From positions 736,324 through 800,323 of the forward strand of contig NZ_CVQP01000001.1 of assembly GCF_001040705.1 (NCBI RefSeq): a stretch of DNA of 64,000 nt, given 5' to 3'. The DNA is from Rhodococcus sp. RD6.2. GTDB taxonomy: Bacteria; Actinomycetota; Actinomycetes; Mycobacteriales; Mycobacteriaceae. Of this stretch, positions 1 to 8,271 are shown piece by piece; position 1 is the stretch's first letter, and the number at the start of each line of letters is the position of its first letter. The position numbers and the translations under genes were made by a program. The notes beneath the pieces were generated by a model that was given only the letters and a program-made list of their open reading frames with translations, made no database searches and was not told the origin of the DNA.

Positions 1-683
1 TGGGGGAGACCGCGGACTGGCGGGTCGCGTGGCTGGTGTCGGCCGTCCTCGCGGCTGTCCTCGCTGTCGCTGCCTGGACGTTGCCGGGGGAACCTCGGAC
101 GGTGGAGCACACGGCGGCGCCGCGGCCCGCGGAGTCCCGGGCCGGGCGGCGCGGCTTCGTGTGGTTGACCGCGGCCTACTTCTGCGAAGGCATGGGATAC
201 ATCGTGTCCGCGACGTTCCTGGTCGCCGCGGTCGCCGCCTCCGGATCGGCGCACTGGCTCGGGTCGGCGGTGTGGATCGCGGTCGGTGTCGCGGTGGTGC
301 CCTCGTGCGTGTTGTGGATGCGGTTGGCCCGCAGGTACTCGCCCGCGTCGATGATGACGGTGGCACTGGTCGTGCAGGCCGCGGCGGTCGCGGTGTCCGC
401 GGTGATCGGCGACGGCGCGGTCCAGATGGTCGCCGCCCTGTGCTTCGGCGGCACCATGATCGCGATCGTGATGCTCGCGCTGGGGGAGGGTGCGCGACTG
501 GCCGGACCGCGTGCTGCCGCGATCCTCACCTCTGTCTACGGGCTCGGGCAGGTGCTCGGGCCGTTGGCCGTCGCGCCCCTGCTCGGTGGCGGCTATGCCG
601 CCGCGCTCGGCCTCGCGGCGGCGGTGATCGCGGCGGGAGCCCTCTGCATGATTCCGGTGTTGCGAGCCGATCGCGCGGTGTAG
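1..683 (+). CDS. MFS transporter, C-terminal part (5' end outside window)
   Basis: The reading frame is open from base 3 to a TAG at 681-683, so the gene starts upstream. The remaining part, about 226 aa, has roughly seven hydrophobic segments. It contains the stretch YFCEGMGYIVSATFLVAA, characteristic of the YbfB/YjiJ-type MFS family, a polytopic inner-membrane carrier whose substrate cannot be inferred. Just before this stretch is a polar linker rich in Arg/Glu, consistent with the central MFS loop between the two six-helix halves. The gene ends about 120 bp before an AurF-like oxygenase on the same strand. Family call good, substrate unknown. Confidence 0.8.
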   Translation, partial: GETADWRVAWLVSAVLAAVLAVAAWTLPGEPRTVEHTAAPRPAESRAGRRGFVWLTAAYFCEGMGYIVSATFLVAAVAASGSAHWLGSAVWIAVGVAVVPSCVLWMRLARRYSPASMMTVALVVQAAAVAVSAVIGDGAVQMVAALCFGGTMIAIVMLALGEGARLAGPRAAAILTSVYGLGQVLGPLAVAPLLGGGYAAALGLAAAVIAAGALCMIPVLRADRAV

Positions 684-726
684 GCGCTGGTCGCAGGGAT
701 TTCGGCCGACCCCTGGATTTGAATGA

Positions 727-737
727 AACTAGCAGTT
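727..737. promoter_or_regulatory. Small inverted repeat and AGTTAC direct repeats before the diiron oxygenase
   Basis: AACT-AGC-AGTT forms an inverted repeat at 727-737 and is followed by a tandem AGTTAC at 734-745. This is unusually A+T-rich for the region and lies about 65-75 bp upstream of the start at 801. It may be a promoter or operator; no regulator is assigned. Confidence 0.35.
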
Positions 738-800
738 ACAGTTACTCGTGTTGCGGGCCACCGGCCCATCCACTGCTCGGCACCACACACGGGAGTAGCG

Positions 801-1787
801 ATGACACTGTCTACGACTCGGAACGACCTCGACCAGGCCGATTACGACGACGTCCTGCGTCGGCTGTCCGAGGCATCCGTGGACAAGCACTTCGACCCCT
901 ACGTCGACATCGCCTGGGACTCGCCCGAGTTCGCGGTCACCCCGAACGACCCGCGCTGGATCCTCAACCCGCAGGACGATCCTCTCGGCTCGCACCCCTG
1001 GTACCAGGCCCTGCCCGACGAGAAGAAGATCGAGATCGGCATGTGGCGGCAGGCCAACGTCGCGAAGGTCGGTCTGCAGTTCGAGAACATCCTCATTCGC
1101 GGCATGACCCAGTACGTCTTCTCCCTGCCCAACGGTTCCGCCGAGTACCGGTACTGCACCCACGAGTGCATCGAAGAGGGCAACCACACCCTGATGTTCC
1201 AGGAGATGGTCAACCGCATCGGCGTCGACGCCCCCGGAATGGGTCCGGTGCTTCGGGGCCTGTCCCCGTTCATCCCGCTCGCGGCGGGACCTCTGCCCGA
1301 GCTGTTCTTCGTCGGCGTCCTCGCCGGTGAAGAGCCCATCGACCACATCCAGAAGACGTTCCTGCGTGGCAGCGGGAACATGCATCCGATCATGAAGAGC
1401 GTGATGGCGATCCACGTCGCCGAAGAGGCTCGCCACATCTCGTTCGCCCATCAGTACCTGAATCGCCGGGTGCCGCAGATGTCCCGCGTCGGACGTTTCG
1501 CGCTCTCCATCGCGATGCCGATCACGATGCGTATCCTCTGCGACGCGATCGTGGTGCCGCCGAAGTCGTTCTGGAAGCGGTTCGACATCCCGAAGTCGGT
1601 GCGGAAGGAACTCTTCTGGGGCAGCCCCGAGACCCGGGCGATGTTGCGCAACTACTTCGGCGACGTGCGCATGCTCGCGCAGGACGCAGGGTTGATGAAC
1701 CGCTTCTCGAAGCGGGTGTGGAAGGCCTGCAAGATCGACGGCGACGTCTCGCGCTTCCGCAGCGAACCGGTCCGCCGCGCGGCCTGA
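801..1787 (+). CDS. AurF-like diiron oxygenase
   Basis: A 328-aa soluble protein resembling the p-aminobenzoate N-oxygenase AurF family, which use a carboxylate-bridged diiron centre and O2 to oxidise amines or activate C-H bonds. Candidate metal ligands are visible: the Glu in FENILIRG, the EYRYCTHECIEEGNH segment, and the HVAEEARHISFAH helix (ExxRH). I chose ATG at 801 because GGGAG sits 5 nt upstream; an in-frame ATG at 723 has no ribosome site and would add a segment unlike the family. The next gene, 42 bp downstream, encodes a ferredoxin fused to a ferredoxin reductase, a plausible electron supply. Physiological substrate unknown. Confidence 0.8.
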   Translation: MTLSTTRNDLDQADYDDVLRRLSEASVDKHFDPYVDIAWDSPEFAVTPNDPRWILNPQDDPLGSHPWYQALPDEKKIEIGMWRQANVAKVGLQFENILIRGMTQYVFSLPNGSAEYRYCTHECIEEGNHTLMFQEMVNRIGVDAPGMGPVLRGLSPFIPLAAGPLPELFFVGVLAGEEPIDHIQKTFLRGSGNMHPIMKSVMAIHVAEEARHISFAHQYLNRRVPQMSRVGRFALSIAMPITMRILCDAIVVPPKSFWKRFDIPKSVRKELFWGSPETRAMLRNYFGDVRMLAQDAGLMNRFSKRVWKACKIDGDVSRFRSEPVRRAA

Positions 1788-1829
1788 CCGCCCGCCGCAC
1801 CCGACCACACCAGATCGGAACACCTCGCC

Positions 1830-3596
1830 ATGCCCCACGTCGTCACCCAGTCCTGCTGCAGCGACGCTTCGTGCGTCTACGCCTGCCCGGTCAACTGCAT
1901 CCACCCGACGCCGGACGAACCCGACTTCCTCACGGCCGAGATGCTGCACATCGACCCGGCCGCGTGCGTTGACTGCGGTGCCTGCGTGTCGGCATGCCCG
2001 GTCGACGCGATCGTGCCGCAGAAGAAGCTGACCGAGCCCCAGGTTCAGTACCTGCAGATCAACGCCGACTACTACAAGGAACCCCACGAGGACCGGTCCC
2101 GCATCGGTGGCAGCGCGACTCGTCCCGCGCTCGCGAGGGTCACCGCGGCGCCTCGGGTCGACGCGAAGCGCGGCCCACTGCGCGTGGCAATCGTCGGGTC
2201 GGGTCCGGCGGCGATGTACGCGGCCGACGAACTGCTCACCCAGCCGGGCGTCACGGTCGACGTGTTCGATCGACTTCCCGTGCCGCACGGGCTCGTTCGC
2301 GCCGGGGTCGCGCCCGACCACCAGAAGACCAAGCAGGTGGCCCGGCTGTACGACACGATCTCCGAGCAGGCCGGTTTCGAGTACTTCCTCAACGTCGAGG
2401 TCGGTCGGCACGTCACCCACGACGAGTTGCTGGCGCACCACCATGCGGTGATCTACGCGGTCGGTGCGTCCCGTGACCGCACCCTCGGTGTGCCGGGGGA
2501 GGACCTGCCGGGCAGTACCTCGGCCACCGACTTCGTCGCCTGGTACAACGGGCATCCCGATCACGCGGACGACCGCTACGACCTCTCACATCGTCGGGCC
2601 GTCATCGTCGGCAATGGCAACGTCGCGCTCGACGTCGCCCGCATCCTGACCACCGACCCCGACACCTTGGCGGGCACCGACATCGCGCCCTACGCGCTGG
2701 AAGCGTTGCGGGCCAGTCGCGTCGAGGAGGTCGTGATCGTGGCGCGTCGCGGTTTCGCGCAGTCGGCGTTCACCGTTCCGGAGTTCGCGGGCCTGCTCGA
2801 CGCGCCGGACGTCGACGTTGTCGTCCCGGCGGACGAGGCCGGGCTCGATCCGGTTTCGGAGGGGCTCGCCGAGCGCGGTGAACTCGACCACGCCGTGACG
2901 CAGAAGCTGCGACTCCTCGCGAAGCTCACCGAGCCCGCCGAGGGACGGCGCCGCATCGTCTTCCGCTACCTGCTCTCACCCACGGAGATCGTCGGCGACG
3001 ATCACGTCACGGGAATCACGTTCGCCCGCAACGAGATCGTCGTCGGCGACGACGGCACCGTCCAGGTCAAGGCGACCGCCGACACCGAGACGATCGACGC
3101 CGGACTGGTCCTCACCTCGATCGGCTATCGCGGGGTGCCGATCGACGGGGTGCCGTTCGACGACAGCCGGGGAGTCGTCCCCAACGAGGACGGCCGCGTC
3201 CTCGATGCACCGGGAGGTGCCATCGCCGCGGGCGTCTATGCCACCGGCTGGATCAAGCGGGGTCCCAGCGGATTCATCGGCACGAACAAGTCCTGCGCGC
3301 AGGTCACGGTGCGGCACCTGGTCGACGACTTCAACGCCGGACTGCTGGCGCGACCGACGGCGGACGCGGCGGCACTCCGCAACCTGGTCGGACAGCGGCA
3401 GCCCGCGGTCATCGACCGGGCCGGATGGCAGGTCATCGACGCAGAGGAACGCCGCCGGGGCGCGGAGTCGGGCCGGGTCCGGGTGAAGATCACCGACGAG
3501 GCGGAACTCGTCGCACTGGCACGCACCGCCGAGGCTCCCGCGGTCCGGAATCGGACAACCCTGCTGCGACGCAAAGGTCCGCTCGTTTCATCCTGA
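1830..3596 (+). CDS. fprB: Ferredoxin/ferredoxin-NADP reductase fusion (FprB-like)
   Basis: 588 aa. Residues 1-60 are a bacterial ferredoxin with two iron-sulfur motifs: Cys 9, 15, 19 and 23, and Cys 46, 49, 52 and 56 (CVDCGACVSACP). The rest is an adrenodoxin-reductase-type flavoprotein with an FAD site near residue 120 (VAIVGSGPAAM) and an NADPH site near 257 (VIVGNGNVALDVAR). This matches mycobacterial FprB in order and length (575 aa there). It would move electrons from NADPH to the attached or other ferredoxins in the cytosol. It lies directly behind the AurF-like diiron oxygenase, so a dedicated reductase role is inferred. The ribosome site before ATG 1830 is weak; translational coupling is possible. 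Confidence 0.88.
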   Translation: MPHVVTQSCCSDASCVYACPVNCIHPTPDEPDFLTAEMLHIDPAACVDCGACVSACPVDAIVPQKKLTEPQVQYLQINADYYKEPHEDRSRIGGSATRPALARVTAAPRVDAKRGPLRVAIVGSGPAAMYAADELLTQPGVTVDVFDRLPVPHGLVRAGVAPDHQKTKQVARLYDTISEQAGFEYFLNVEVGRHVTHDELLAHHHAVIYAVGASRDRTLGVPGEDLPGSTSATDFVAWYNGHPDHADDRYDLSHRRAVIVGNGNVALDVARILTTDPDTLAGTDIAPYALEALRASRVEEVVIVARRGFAQSAFTVPEFAGLLDAPDVDVVVPADEAGLDPVSEGLAERGELDHAVTQKLRLLAKLTEPAEGRRRIVFRYLLSPTEIVGDDHVTGITFARNEIVVGDDGTVQVKATADTETIDAGLVLTSIGYRGVPIDGVPFDDSRGVVPNEDGRVLDAPGGAIAAGVYATGWIKRGPSGFIGTNKSCAQVTVRHLVDDFNAGLLARPTADAAALRNLVGQRQPAVIDRAGWQVIDAEERRRGAESGRVRVKITDEAELVALARTAEAPAVRNRTTLLRRKGPLVSS

Positions 3597-3649
3597 GCGG
3601 GTCCGCGCGTCGGGGTGCGGCACCGCTACCCGCGGCGGAGAATCGTCCG

Positions 3650-4972
3650 ATGGGAACCATCACGGGAGAGCGCTCCATCCGAGCACGACGCTGGTGGGCG
3701 CGGGTTGCCTTCGCCGCGCTGATCGTCGCAGTTCTGCTGCCCGTCGTCGTTGCCGGACTGTTCGGCACGCTGGCTCTGCTCGCGTCGGCGTTCGGTGGGG
3801 TCGCCATCATGGTCGCGTTCGGCTACTGGTTCCTCACGGGCCATGGCGTGGCGCGATGGATCTGCCTCGCGGTGGCGTTGCTGACGCCGATCGCGGTACT
3901 GATTCTGTTCGTTCAGCAGAACCTGCTGTGGGTCGTGCTGGTGGTCGCGGCAGCCGTGGTCGTCGCGGGCGCGTGCGGTCGCCTCGCGCTCGGTGAAGGC
4001 GGGCAGGAGCGCTTGGTGGTGGAGCACGACGTTCCGCCACCGAAACGTCCCTTCCTGGTGATGAATCCGCACTCCGGCGGCGGCACCGTCGTCAAGCATG
4101 ATCTGGTCCGACGGGCCGAGGAACTCGGCGCGGAGGTGGCGCTCCTCGACGGACCCGAGATCATCGATGTCGCGGAATTGGCCAGGCAGGCGGTCGCCCG
4201 AGGCGCCGACCTGCTCGGCGCGGCGGGCGGCGACGGCACGCAGGCCCTCGTCGCCGCGGTCGCCGCCGAGCACGACCTGCCGTTCCTCGTTGTCAGTGCG
4301 GGCACCCGCAACCACTTCGCACTCGATCTCGGCCTCGACCGCGGCGACCCCGTCGCCTGCCTCGACGCGTTGCGGGACGGCGTCGAGATCCGCGTCGACC
4401 TCGGCAAGCTCGGGGACCGGGCGTTCGTGAACAACGCCTCGTTCGGGGTGTACGCGGAGATCGTGCGCAGCCCCGCCTACCGGGACGACAAGCGCGGCAC
4501 CGTGCTACGGATGCTGCCGGATCTCCTCGGTGAGGGTGGCGGCGCCCGGCTCACGGTGCGAGCCGGCAATGTCACCGTCGACGGCCCGAAGGCGATTCTG
4601 GTCAGCAACGGCACGTACCGGACGAACGATCTCGCGGGGCTCGGACAGCGGACCGCGCTGGACGACGGTGTGCTCGGCGTGGTGACGGTGTCCGTCAACA
4701 GCGCCCGGGACGCCGTCGGCCTGTTCGGTCGCACGCACGAACGCGGCCTGACGCAGCTGGCCGTCACCGCCGCCGAGATCGACGCCGACGTCGACGAGAT
4801 CCCGGTGGGTGTCGACGGGGAGTCCCTGATGATCCGGACGCCGGTCCACTGCGTCGTCGTCCCCGGCGCACTGCGGGTGCGGGTGCCGCGGAACCGGCCG
4901 GGGGCGCGTCCCCCGAAGGTGACCCTGGACTGGGTTCGCCTTCGTGCACTCGCCTGGGGACGCGCCACCTGA
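3650..4972 (+). CDS. Diacylglycerol-kinase-catalytic-domain membrane protein
   Basis: 440 aa. The N-terminal ~110 residues hold three or four hydrophobic helices. The C-terminal two thirds form a DAGK/LCB5 lipid-kinase domain with the nucleotide motif NPHSGGG near residue 137 and GGDGT near residue 192, followed by SAGTRNHFALDLG. Such proteins phosphorylate diacylglycerol, sphingoid bases or related lipids with ATP; in mycolic-acid bacteria relatives may act on phosphatidylinositol-mannoside precursors, but the substrate here is not evident. The start at 3650 has GGAG 9 nt upstream. It ends 3 bp from the convergent DUF305 gene. Confidence 0.78.
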   Translation: MGTITGERSIRARRWWARVAFAALIVAVLLPVVVAGLFGTLALLASAFGGVAIMVAFGYWFLTGHGVARWICLAVALLTPIAVLILFVQQNLLWVVLVVAAAVVVAGACGRLALGEGGQERLVVEHDVPPPKRPFLVMNPHSGGGTVVKHDLVRRAEELGAEVALLDGPEIIDVAELARQAVARGADLLGAAGGDGTQALVAAVAAEHDLPFLVVSAGTRNHFALDLGLDRGDPVACLDALRDGVEIRVDLGKLGDRAFVNNASFGVYAEIVRSPAYRDDKRGTVLRMLPDLLGEGGGARLTVRAGNVTVDGPKAILVSNGTYRTNDLAGLGQRTALDDGVLGVVTVSVNSARDAVGLFGRTHERGLTQLAVTAAEIDADVDEIPVGVDGESLMIRTPVHCVVVPGALRVRVPRNRPGARPPKVTLDWVRLRALAWGRAT

Positions 4973-4975
4973 CTG

Positions 4976-5626
4976 CTACTGCCCGAGCATGGACTTCATC
5001 TGCTCGATCTCGGCCTGCTGGCCGGAGATGATCTTCCCTGCCAGTTCGTCGACCTGTTCACTGCGGCCGTTCGCCTGGATCTGCTGCGAGGAGTCGATCG
5101 CGCCCTGGTGGTGGGCGATCATCATCTCCAGCCACGCCCGGTCGAACTCGGCGCCGGTGGAGTTCTCGAGACGGGCCATGTCCTCGGCGGTCATCATGCC
5201 GCCCATGTCTCCCATCTGACCCATGGTGCCCATCGACGAGTGGTCCATGCCCTCGTTCATCATCGTCGGCTCGCCCCATGCGGTGAGCCAGCCGGTCATC
5301 TGCTCGATCTCGGGGTCCTGCGCGGCCTGGATCTGCGAGGCCAACTCCAGCAGTTCCGCGTTGTCGGTGCGCCCCTGCGCAAGCGCGGCCATCTCCACCG
5401 CCTGCTGGTGATGCGGAATCATCATCTGAGTCCACATCACGTCGGCGGCATTCCGGTCGGAGGAATTCTCCGAGGGCTGCGCCGACATGGTCATCGACAT
5501 CGAGCCCATCGAGTCCATCGAGTCCATCGAATGACCCTGGTTGTCGTCGTTGCTGCAGCCCGCGACGATCAGCGCGCCCGCGGCAACGGCTGCGACGAAT
5601 ACGGCGGTCCTGGTACGTGTGTTCAT
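4976..5626 (-). CDS. DUF305 copper-related lipoprotein
   Basis: 216 aa. A lipoprotein signal ends in LIVAGC, so Cys22 is probably lipidated. Then comes a Met/Ser-rich stretch (MDSMDSMGSMSMTMSA), a likely soft-metal ligand region. Two DUF305 (ferritin-like four-helix) repeats follow, each with a His pair: MMIPHHQQAVEMA and MMIAHHQGAIDSS. DUF305 proteins commonly occur in copper-handling loci. AGAAGG about 8 nt before the ATG is the ribosome site. It lies 66 bp downstream of the DUF6153-like gene on the same strand, so both probably belong to one copper-responsive unit driven from the operator at 6117-6131. Confidence 0.85.
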   Translation of the reverse strand: MNTRTRTAVFVAAVAAGALIVAGCSNDDNQGHSMDSMDSMGSMSMTMSAQPSENSSDRNAADVMWTQMMIPHHQQAVEMAALAQGRTDNAELLELASQIQAAQDPEIEQMTGWLTAWGEPTMMNEGMDHSSMGTMGQMGDMGGMMTAEDMARLENSTGAEFDRAWLEMMIAHHQGAIDSSQQIQANGRSEQVDELAGKIISGQQAEIEQMKSMLGQ

Positions 5627-5692
5627 TTGTCTGCCTTCTACTTACGAGTGTTTCCGATGGGACCGGACTGCGCGCACGGCGCAGTGGCCCTG

Positions 5693-6106
5693 TCAGACCC
5701 GAAGGAGGCAGAGAGCTGCGAGACGGGTCGAGGTCGGCCGAGCGAACGGCGGTCCACGTCCCGAGCGGACCGGGATCACGCGTCGTCGGTCGCCCCCGAT
5801 GCCGGTACCGGTGAACGTCCCGAACAGCAGCAGAACGAGAACCAGGACAACGCCCGCCGACACGACGGCCAGGCACGCGGCGAACATGTGCTGGTCACCG
5901 CCGTGGCCTCCGCCGCCCTCGTGGTCGGGCATCGCGGGGTCGGTGACGGCGTCGACGACGGCCGCGGCGGCTATGTCGTGGGCGGAGTCGTGGCTCGACA
6001 CCGGCATCGCGGTCGCCACATGGTGCATGGCCAGTATCCCGAGGATCATGGCGAGCAACAGGACCGCGCGGCGCGGCCCCGTACTCGACTGAATGTCCCG
6101 GGTCAT
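5693..6106 (-). CDS. DUF6153-like small His-rich membrane protein
   Basis: 137 aa from ATG 6106. A first hydrophobic helix contains LLLAMILGILAMHHVATA; a His/Gly-rich extracytoplasmic loop (DHEGGGGHGGDQHM) precedes a second helix, and the tail is basic. Architecture and the MHHVA motif match actinobacterial DUF6153 proteins of unknown function. The upstream in-frame ATG at 6136 is rejected because it would place the perfect palindrome TACCCCC-T-GGGGGTA inside the gene. From 6106 a TATGAT -10 box lies 6 nt before the ATG, so the mRNA is probably leaderless. His-rich sequence, operator and the DUF305 neighbour suggest copper handling (inference). Confidence 0.72.
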   Translation of the reverse strand: MTRDIQSSTGPRRAVLLLAMILGILAMHHVATAMPVSSHDSAHDIAAAAVVDAVTDPAMPDHEGGGGHGGDQHMFAACLAVVSAGVVLVLVLLLFGTFTGTGIGGDRRRVIPVRSGRGPPFARPTSTRLAALCLLRV

Positions 6107-6112
6107 GCCACG

Positions 6113-6118
6113 ATCATA
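6113..6118 (-). promoter_or_regulatory. -10 promoter element TATGAT for the copper unit
   Basis: Read on the minus strand, TATGAT ends 6 nt before the ATG at 6106, the spacing expected for a leaderless transcript. It overlaps the stop codon of the upstream EcsC-like gene and abuts the copper-type palindrome. Confidence 0.6.
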
Positions 6119-6815
6119 CCCCCTGGGGGTAGGCATCGGGATATGCCTCGACGGTGATCACCCAGTGGGCCGGCGCGGGACCGAACGCGTCACGGGCGTT
6201 CGCGACGACCCCCTTGCCGATCGTCCGGTTGCCCATGCTGCCGATCGCGGCGCCGATACCCGCGGGAACGAGTTTGCCGAGGATCAACGCGCTGCGCTTG
6301 GCCGCGTACTTGGTGACGAACGTCCGCAGCAGGGTCTGGTTCATGCCGGTCATCGTCTGCGCGGGCAGCTTCCCCGACAGCAGCAGTCCCCAGTTCTTCG
6401 TGGTGGTGCCGACTGCCTTCTCGACGATCTCCATGCCCGCTGCACCCAGCGCGACGGACAGCACCAGTGCGCGCCTGCGCTCGTGGTTCTCGACCGGGAT
6501 TCCGTGGACCGACGCCACCGCGAGGGTGAACAGTGCGCTCGCCTCCAGGAAGAAGGCCGTCTCAGCGCTGACGGCCGCGATGGACCCCACGGTTCCGATC
6601 CCGGGGACCGCCGCCGCGGCACCGACCGCACCGCCGCTGCCCGTGACCGCCGTCAGGAACATCCGCTCGAGCCGCTCGACGATCTGCTGCGGCGTCTCGT
6701 CGGGATGTGCGCGCCGCAACCGCGACACATACGTCTCGACGGCAGGCCCCTGCAGCCGGGTGCCGTTGTCGAGTAGGGACGCGATCGCCGATTCCACGCG
6801 TTCGGTGATGTTCAT
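6114..6815 (-). CDS. EcsC-like protein of unknown function
   Basis: 233 aa. A short helical N-terminus is followed by a Gly/Ala-rich amphipathic core (AVTGSGGAVGAAAAVPGIGT) and moderately hydrophobic helices, then a polar C-terminus. This pattern resembles the EcsC protein family, but the match is by eye only. The start at ATG 6815 has AGGAGG 7 nt upstream, which beats the longer reading from 6860. Its last five codons carry the copper-type operator and part of the -10 box for the downstream DUF6153 gene, whose ATG lies only 8 bp beyond this stop. Function unknown. Confidence 0.6.
   Translation of the reverse strand: MNITERVESAIASLLDNGTRLQGPAVETYVSRLRRAHPDETPQQIVERLERMFLTAVTGSGGAVGAAAAVPGIGTVGSIAAVSAETAFFLEASALFTLAVASVHGIPVENHERRRALVLSVALGAAGMEIVEKAVGTTTKNWGLLLSGKLPAQTMTGMNQTLLRTFVTKYAAKRSALILGKLVPAGIGAAIGSMGNRTIGKGVVANARDAFGPAPAHWVITVEAYPDAYPQGV
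6117..6131. promoter_or_regulatory. CsoR-type copper operator
   Basis: A perfect 15-bp palindrome, TACCCCC-T-GGGGGTA. It resembles the G-tract operators (TA-C5 ... G5-TA) bound by the copper sensor CsoR in many bacteria. It overlaps the -10 box of the DUF6153/DUF305 unit and lies in the last codons of the EcsC-like gene, encoding Tyr-Pro-Gln-Gly-Val-stop. No csoR gene is in the window. Confidence 0.72.
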
Positions 6816-6916
6816 GGGTCCATCCTCCTGTTCGGATGCGCACGGGCGGCCGCCGAACACAATCCCAACGCCCGGCTTGTCGCGATTGTTCCGGACACCC
6901 GGCTAGCCTCGGAAGG

Positions 6917-7768
6917 GTGACCGGTGTCTCCGAGGGGATGCGGGCCGCGCCCGCCACGCCGTTGCGGCCGTACCTCGGGCCGTACGAAGGCTACCGACTG
7001 GTCGGGTACGGGCCGGGCCTTCATCTGGGTACACCCGCCCCGGAGGTGACGGTCGTACTGTCCCTGGACGCGCCCGTCGTCATCACCACCACCTCTCATC
7101 CCGATCAGTCGGAAGGGTCGTGGGGCGCGCTCGCCAGCGGGCTCGCGACCACCGCCGTCACCATCGCGCACGACGGCAATCAGCACGGCATCCAACTCGC
7201 GCTGACGCCGGCCGGGTCCCGAGCGCTGCTCGGCGTTCCCTCGGCAGCGCTCGGTGCCTGGATCGTCGATCTCGGCGATGTACTCGGTTCGGACACAACC
7301 GAACTCGTCGACCGGATCGCAGCTGAGCCGCTGTGGCCACGGCGGTTCGCGATCCTCGACGAGATCCTGCTCCGCCGAGCGTCCGGCGGCGAGTCGTCGA
7401 TCGACCCCCACCTGCAACGGGCCTGGCACCTGCTCACCGGCCCAGACGCCCCGCGCGTCACCGACGTGGCCCACGACGTCGGCTGGAGTCGACGTCACCT
7501 GATCACCCGGTTCACCGCCGAGTACGGGATCGGACCGAAGGACGCCATGCGGGTCGCCCGATTCGACCGCTCCAAACGGCTCCAGCGCAGGTCGCCCGGC
7601 ATGACCCTCGCCGCAGTCGCTGCGCACTGCGGATTCGCCGACCAGTCCCACCTCGCCCGCGAGTGGCGCTCACTCGCCGGTGTTCCCCCGTCGACCTGGC
7701 GGGCCGACGAACAGTTCCCACTCGTACAAGACGCCGAGGACCTGCAGCGCGCATCGTCGAGGGCATGA
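6917..7768 (+). CDS. AraC-family transcriptional regulator
   Basis: 283 aa. An N-terminal sensor-like domain is followed from about residue 180 by a typical AraC/XylS double helix-turn-helix, with VTDVAHDVGWSRRHLITRF as the first helix pair and LAAVAAHCGFADQSHLAREW as the second. The start is uncertain. GTG 6917 is preceded by TAGCCT ending 7 nt upstream, suiting a leaderless mRNA; ATG 6938 is the alternative. Its stop overlaps the ATG of the downstream VOC protein (ATGA), so the two are translationally coupled and probably act together on an unknown small molecule. Confidence 0.83.
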   Translation: MTGVSEGMRAAPATPLRPYLGPYEGYRLVGYGPGLHLGTPAPEVTVVLSLDAPVVITTTSHPDQSEGSWGALASGLATTAVTIAHDGNQHGIQLALTPAGSRALLGVPSAALGAWIVDLGDVLGSDTTELVDRIAAEPLWPRRFAILDEILLRRASGGESSIDPHLQRAWHLLTGPDAPRVTDVAHDVGWSRRHLITRFTAEYGIGPKDAMRVARFDRSKRLQRRSPGMTLAAVAAHCGFADQSHLAREWRSLAGVPPSTWRADEQFPLVQDAEDLQRASSRA

Positions 7769-8172
7769 CCACAGAATCGAGTACCACAATGACCGTCACC
7801 CACGTCTGGCCCACGCTCACCTACGCGAATGCCCGAACGGCCATCGCGTTCCTCGTCGGCGTGTTCGGATTCGTAGAGAAGGCCGTGTACGGCGAAGGCG
7901 ATCGCGTCGATCACGCCCAACTCGACTGGCCCGAGGGCGGCGGCATCATGCTCGGCAGCCGTCGCGACGACTCGGTTCTCGCCGAACTGCCGACCGGCGT
8001 CGGGTCCGTCTACCTCGTCACCGACCGCCCCGACGAGCTTCACGACCGCGCCCGCGCCGCGGGTGCGACGATCGTGAAGGGCCTCACCGACGAGGACTAC
8101 GGCTCACGCGGGTTCACCTGCCGCGACCCGGAAGGCGTGTTCTGGAGCTTCGGCACCTACGCGGGCGAGTAG
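7765..8172 (+). CDS. VOC (glyoxalase/bleomycin-resistance fold) protein
   Basis: 135 aa, one vicinal-oxygen-chelate unit: beta-strand WPTLTYANARTAIAFLVGVFG at the start, GGGIMLGSR in the middle, and an ending FTCRDPEGVFWSFGTY, the usual DPEGN/W-type strand of this fold. Family members are glyoxalases, dioxygenases or binding proteins that sequester drugs. The second half resembles the PhnB-like subgroup (DELHDRARAAGATIVKGLTDEDYG). Its ATG overlaps the stop of the AraC gene by 4 nt. Substrate unknown. Confidence 0.82.
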   Translation: MTTESSTTMTVTHVWPTLTYANARTAIAFLVGVFGFVEKAVYGEGDRVDHAQLDWPEGGGIMLGSRRDDSVLAELPTGVGSVYLVTDRPDELHDRARAAGATIVKGLTDEDYGSRGFTCRDPEGVFWSFGTYAGE

Positions 8173-8217
8173 TCCGTCCGCCCGTATCGCACTCCGCTCC
8201 GCCCGCCGCATCCCTGC

Positions 8218-8251
8218 GCCACCCGACCACGTCGGGCGAGGGTGGGGTGGC
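8218..8251. terminator. Hairpin between convergent VOC and GST genes
   Basis: CGCCACCC at 8218-8225 can pair with GGGTGGCG near 8244-8251, enclosing a smaller hairpin CCCGAC-CAC-GTCGGG at 8222-8236. The two folds are mutually exclusive in part. It lies between convergent stops (8172 and 8272) and may end both transcripts; there is no T tract. Confidence 0.4.
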
Positions 8252-8271
8252 GGTCGGGATGGGGCAGTCGC

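Noticed and set aside
723-800. Upstream ATG extension of the diiron oxygenase
   Set aside because: No ribosome site before 723 and the extra 26 residues look unlike the family, whereas GGGAG precedes ATG 801.
729-2564. Long open frame on the minus strand opposite the diiron oxygenase and fprB
   Set aside because: It mirrors two clear genes, is dominated by His/Arg/Asp/Val runs typical of high-G+C antisense frames, and has no family motif or ribosome site.
6107-6136. Longer DUF6153 start at 6136
   Set aside because: It would put the copper-type operator and the -10 box inside the coding region.
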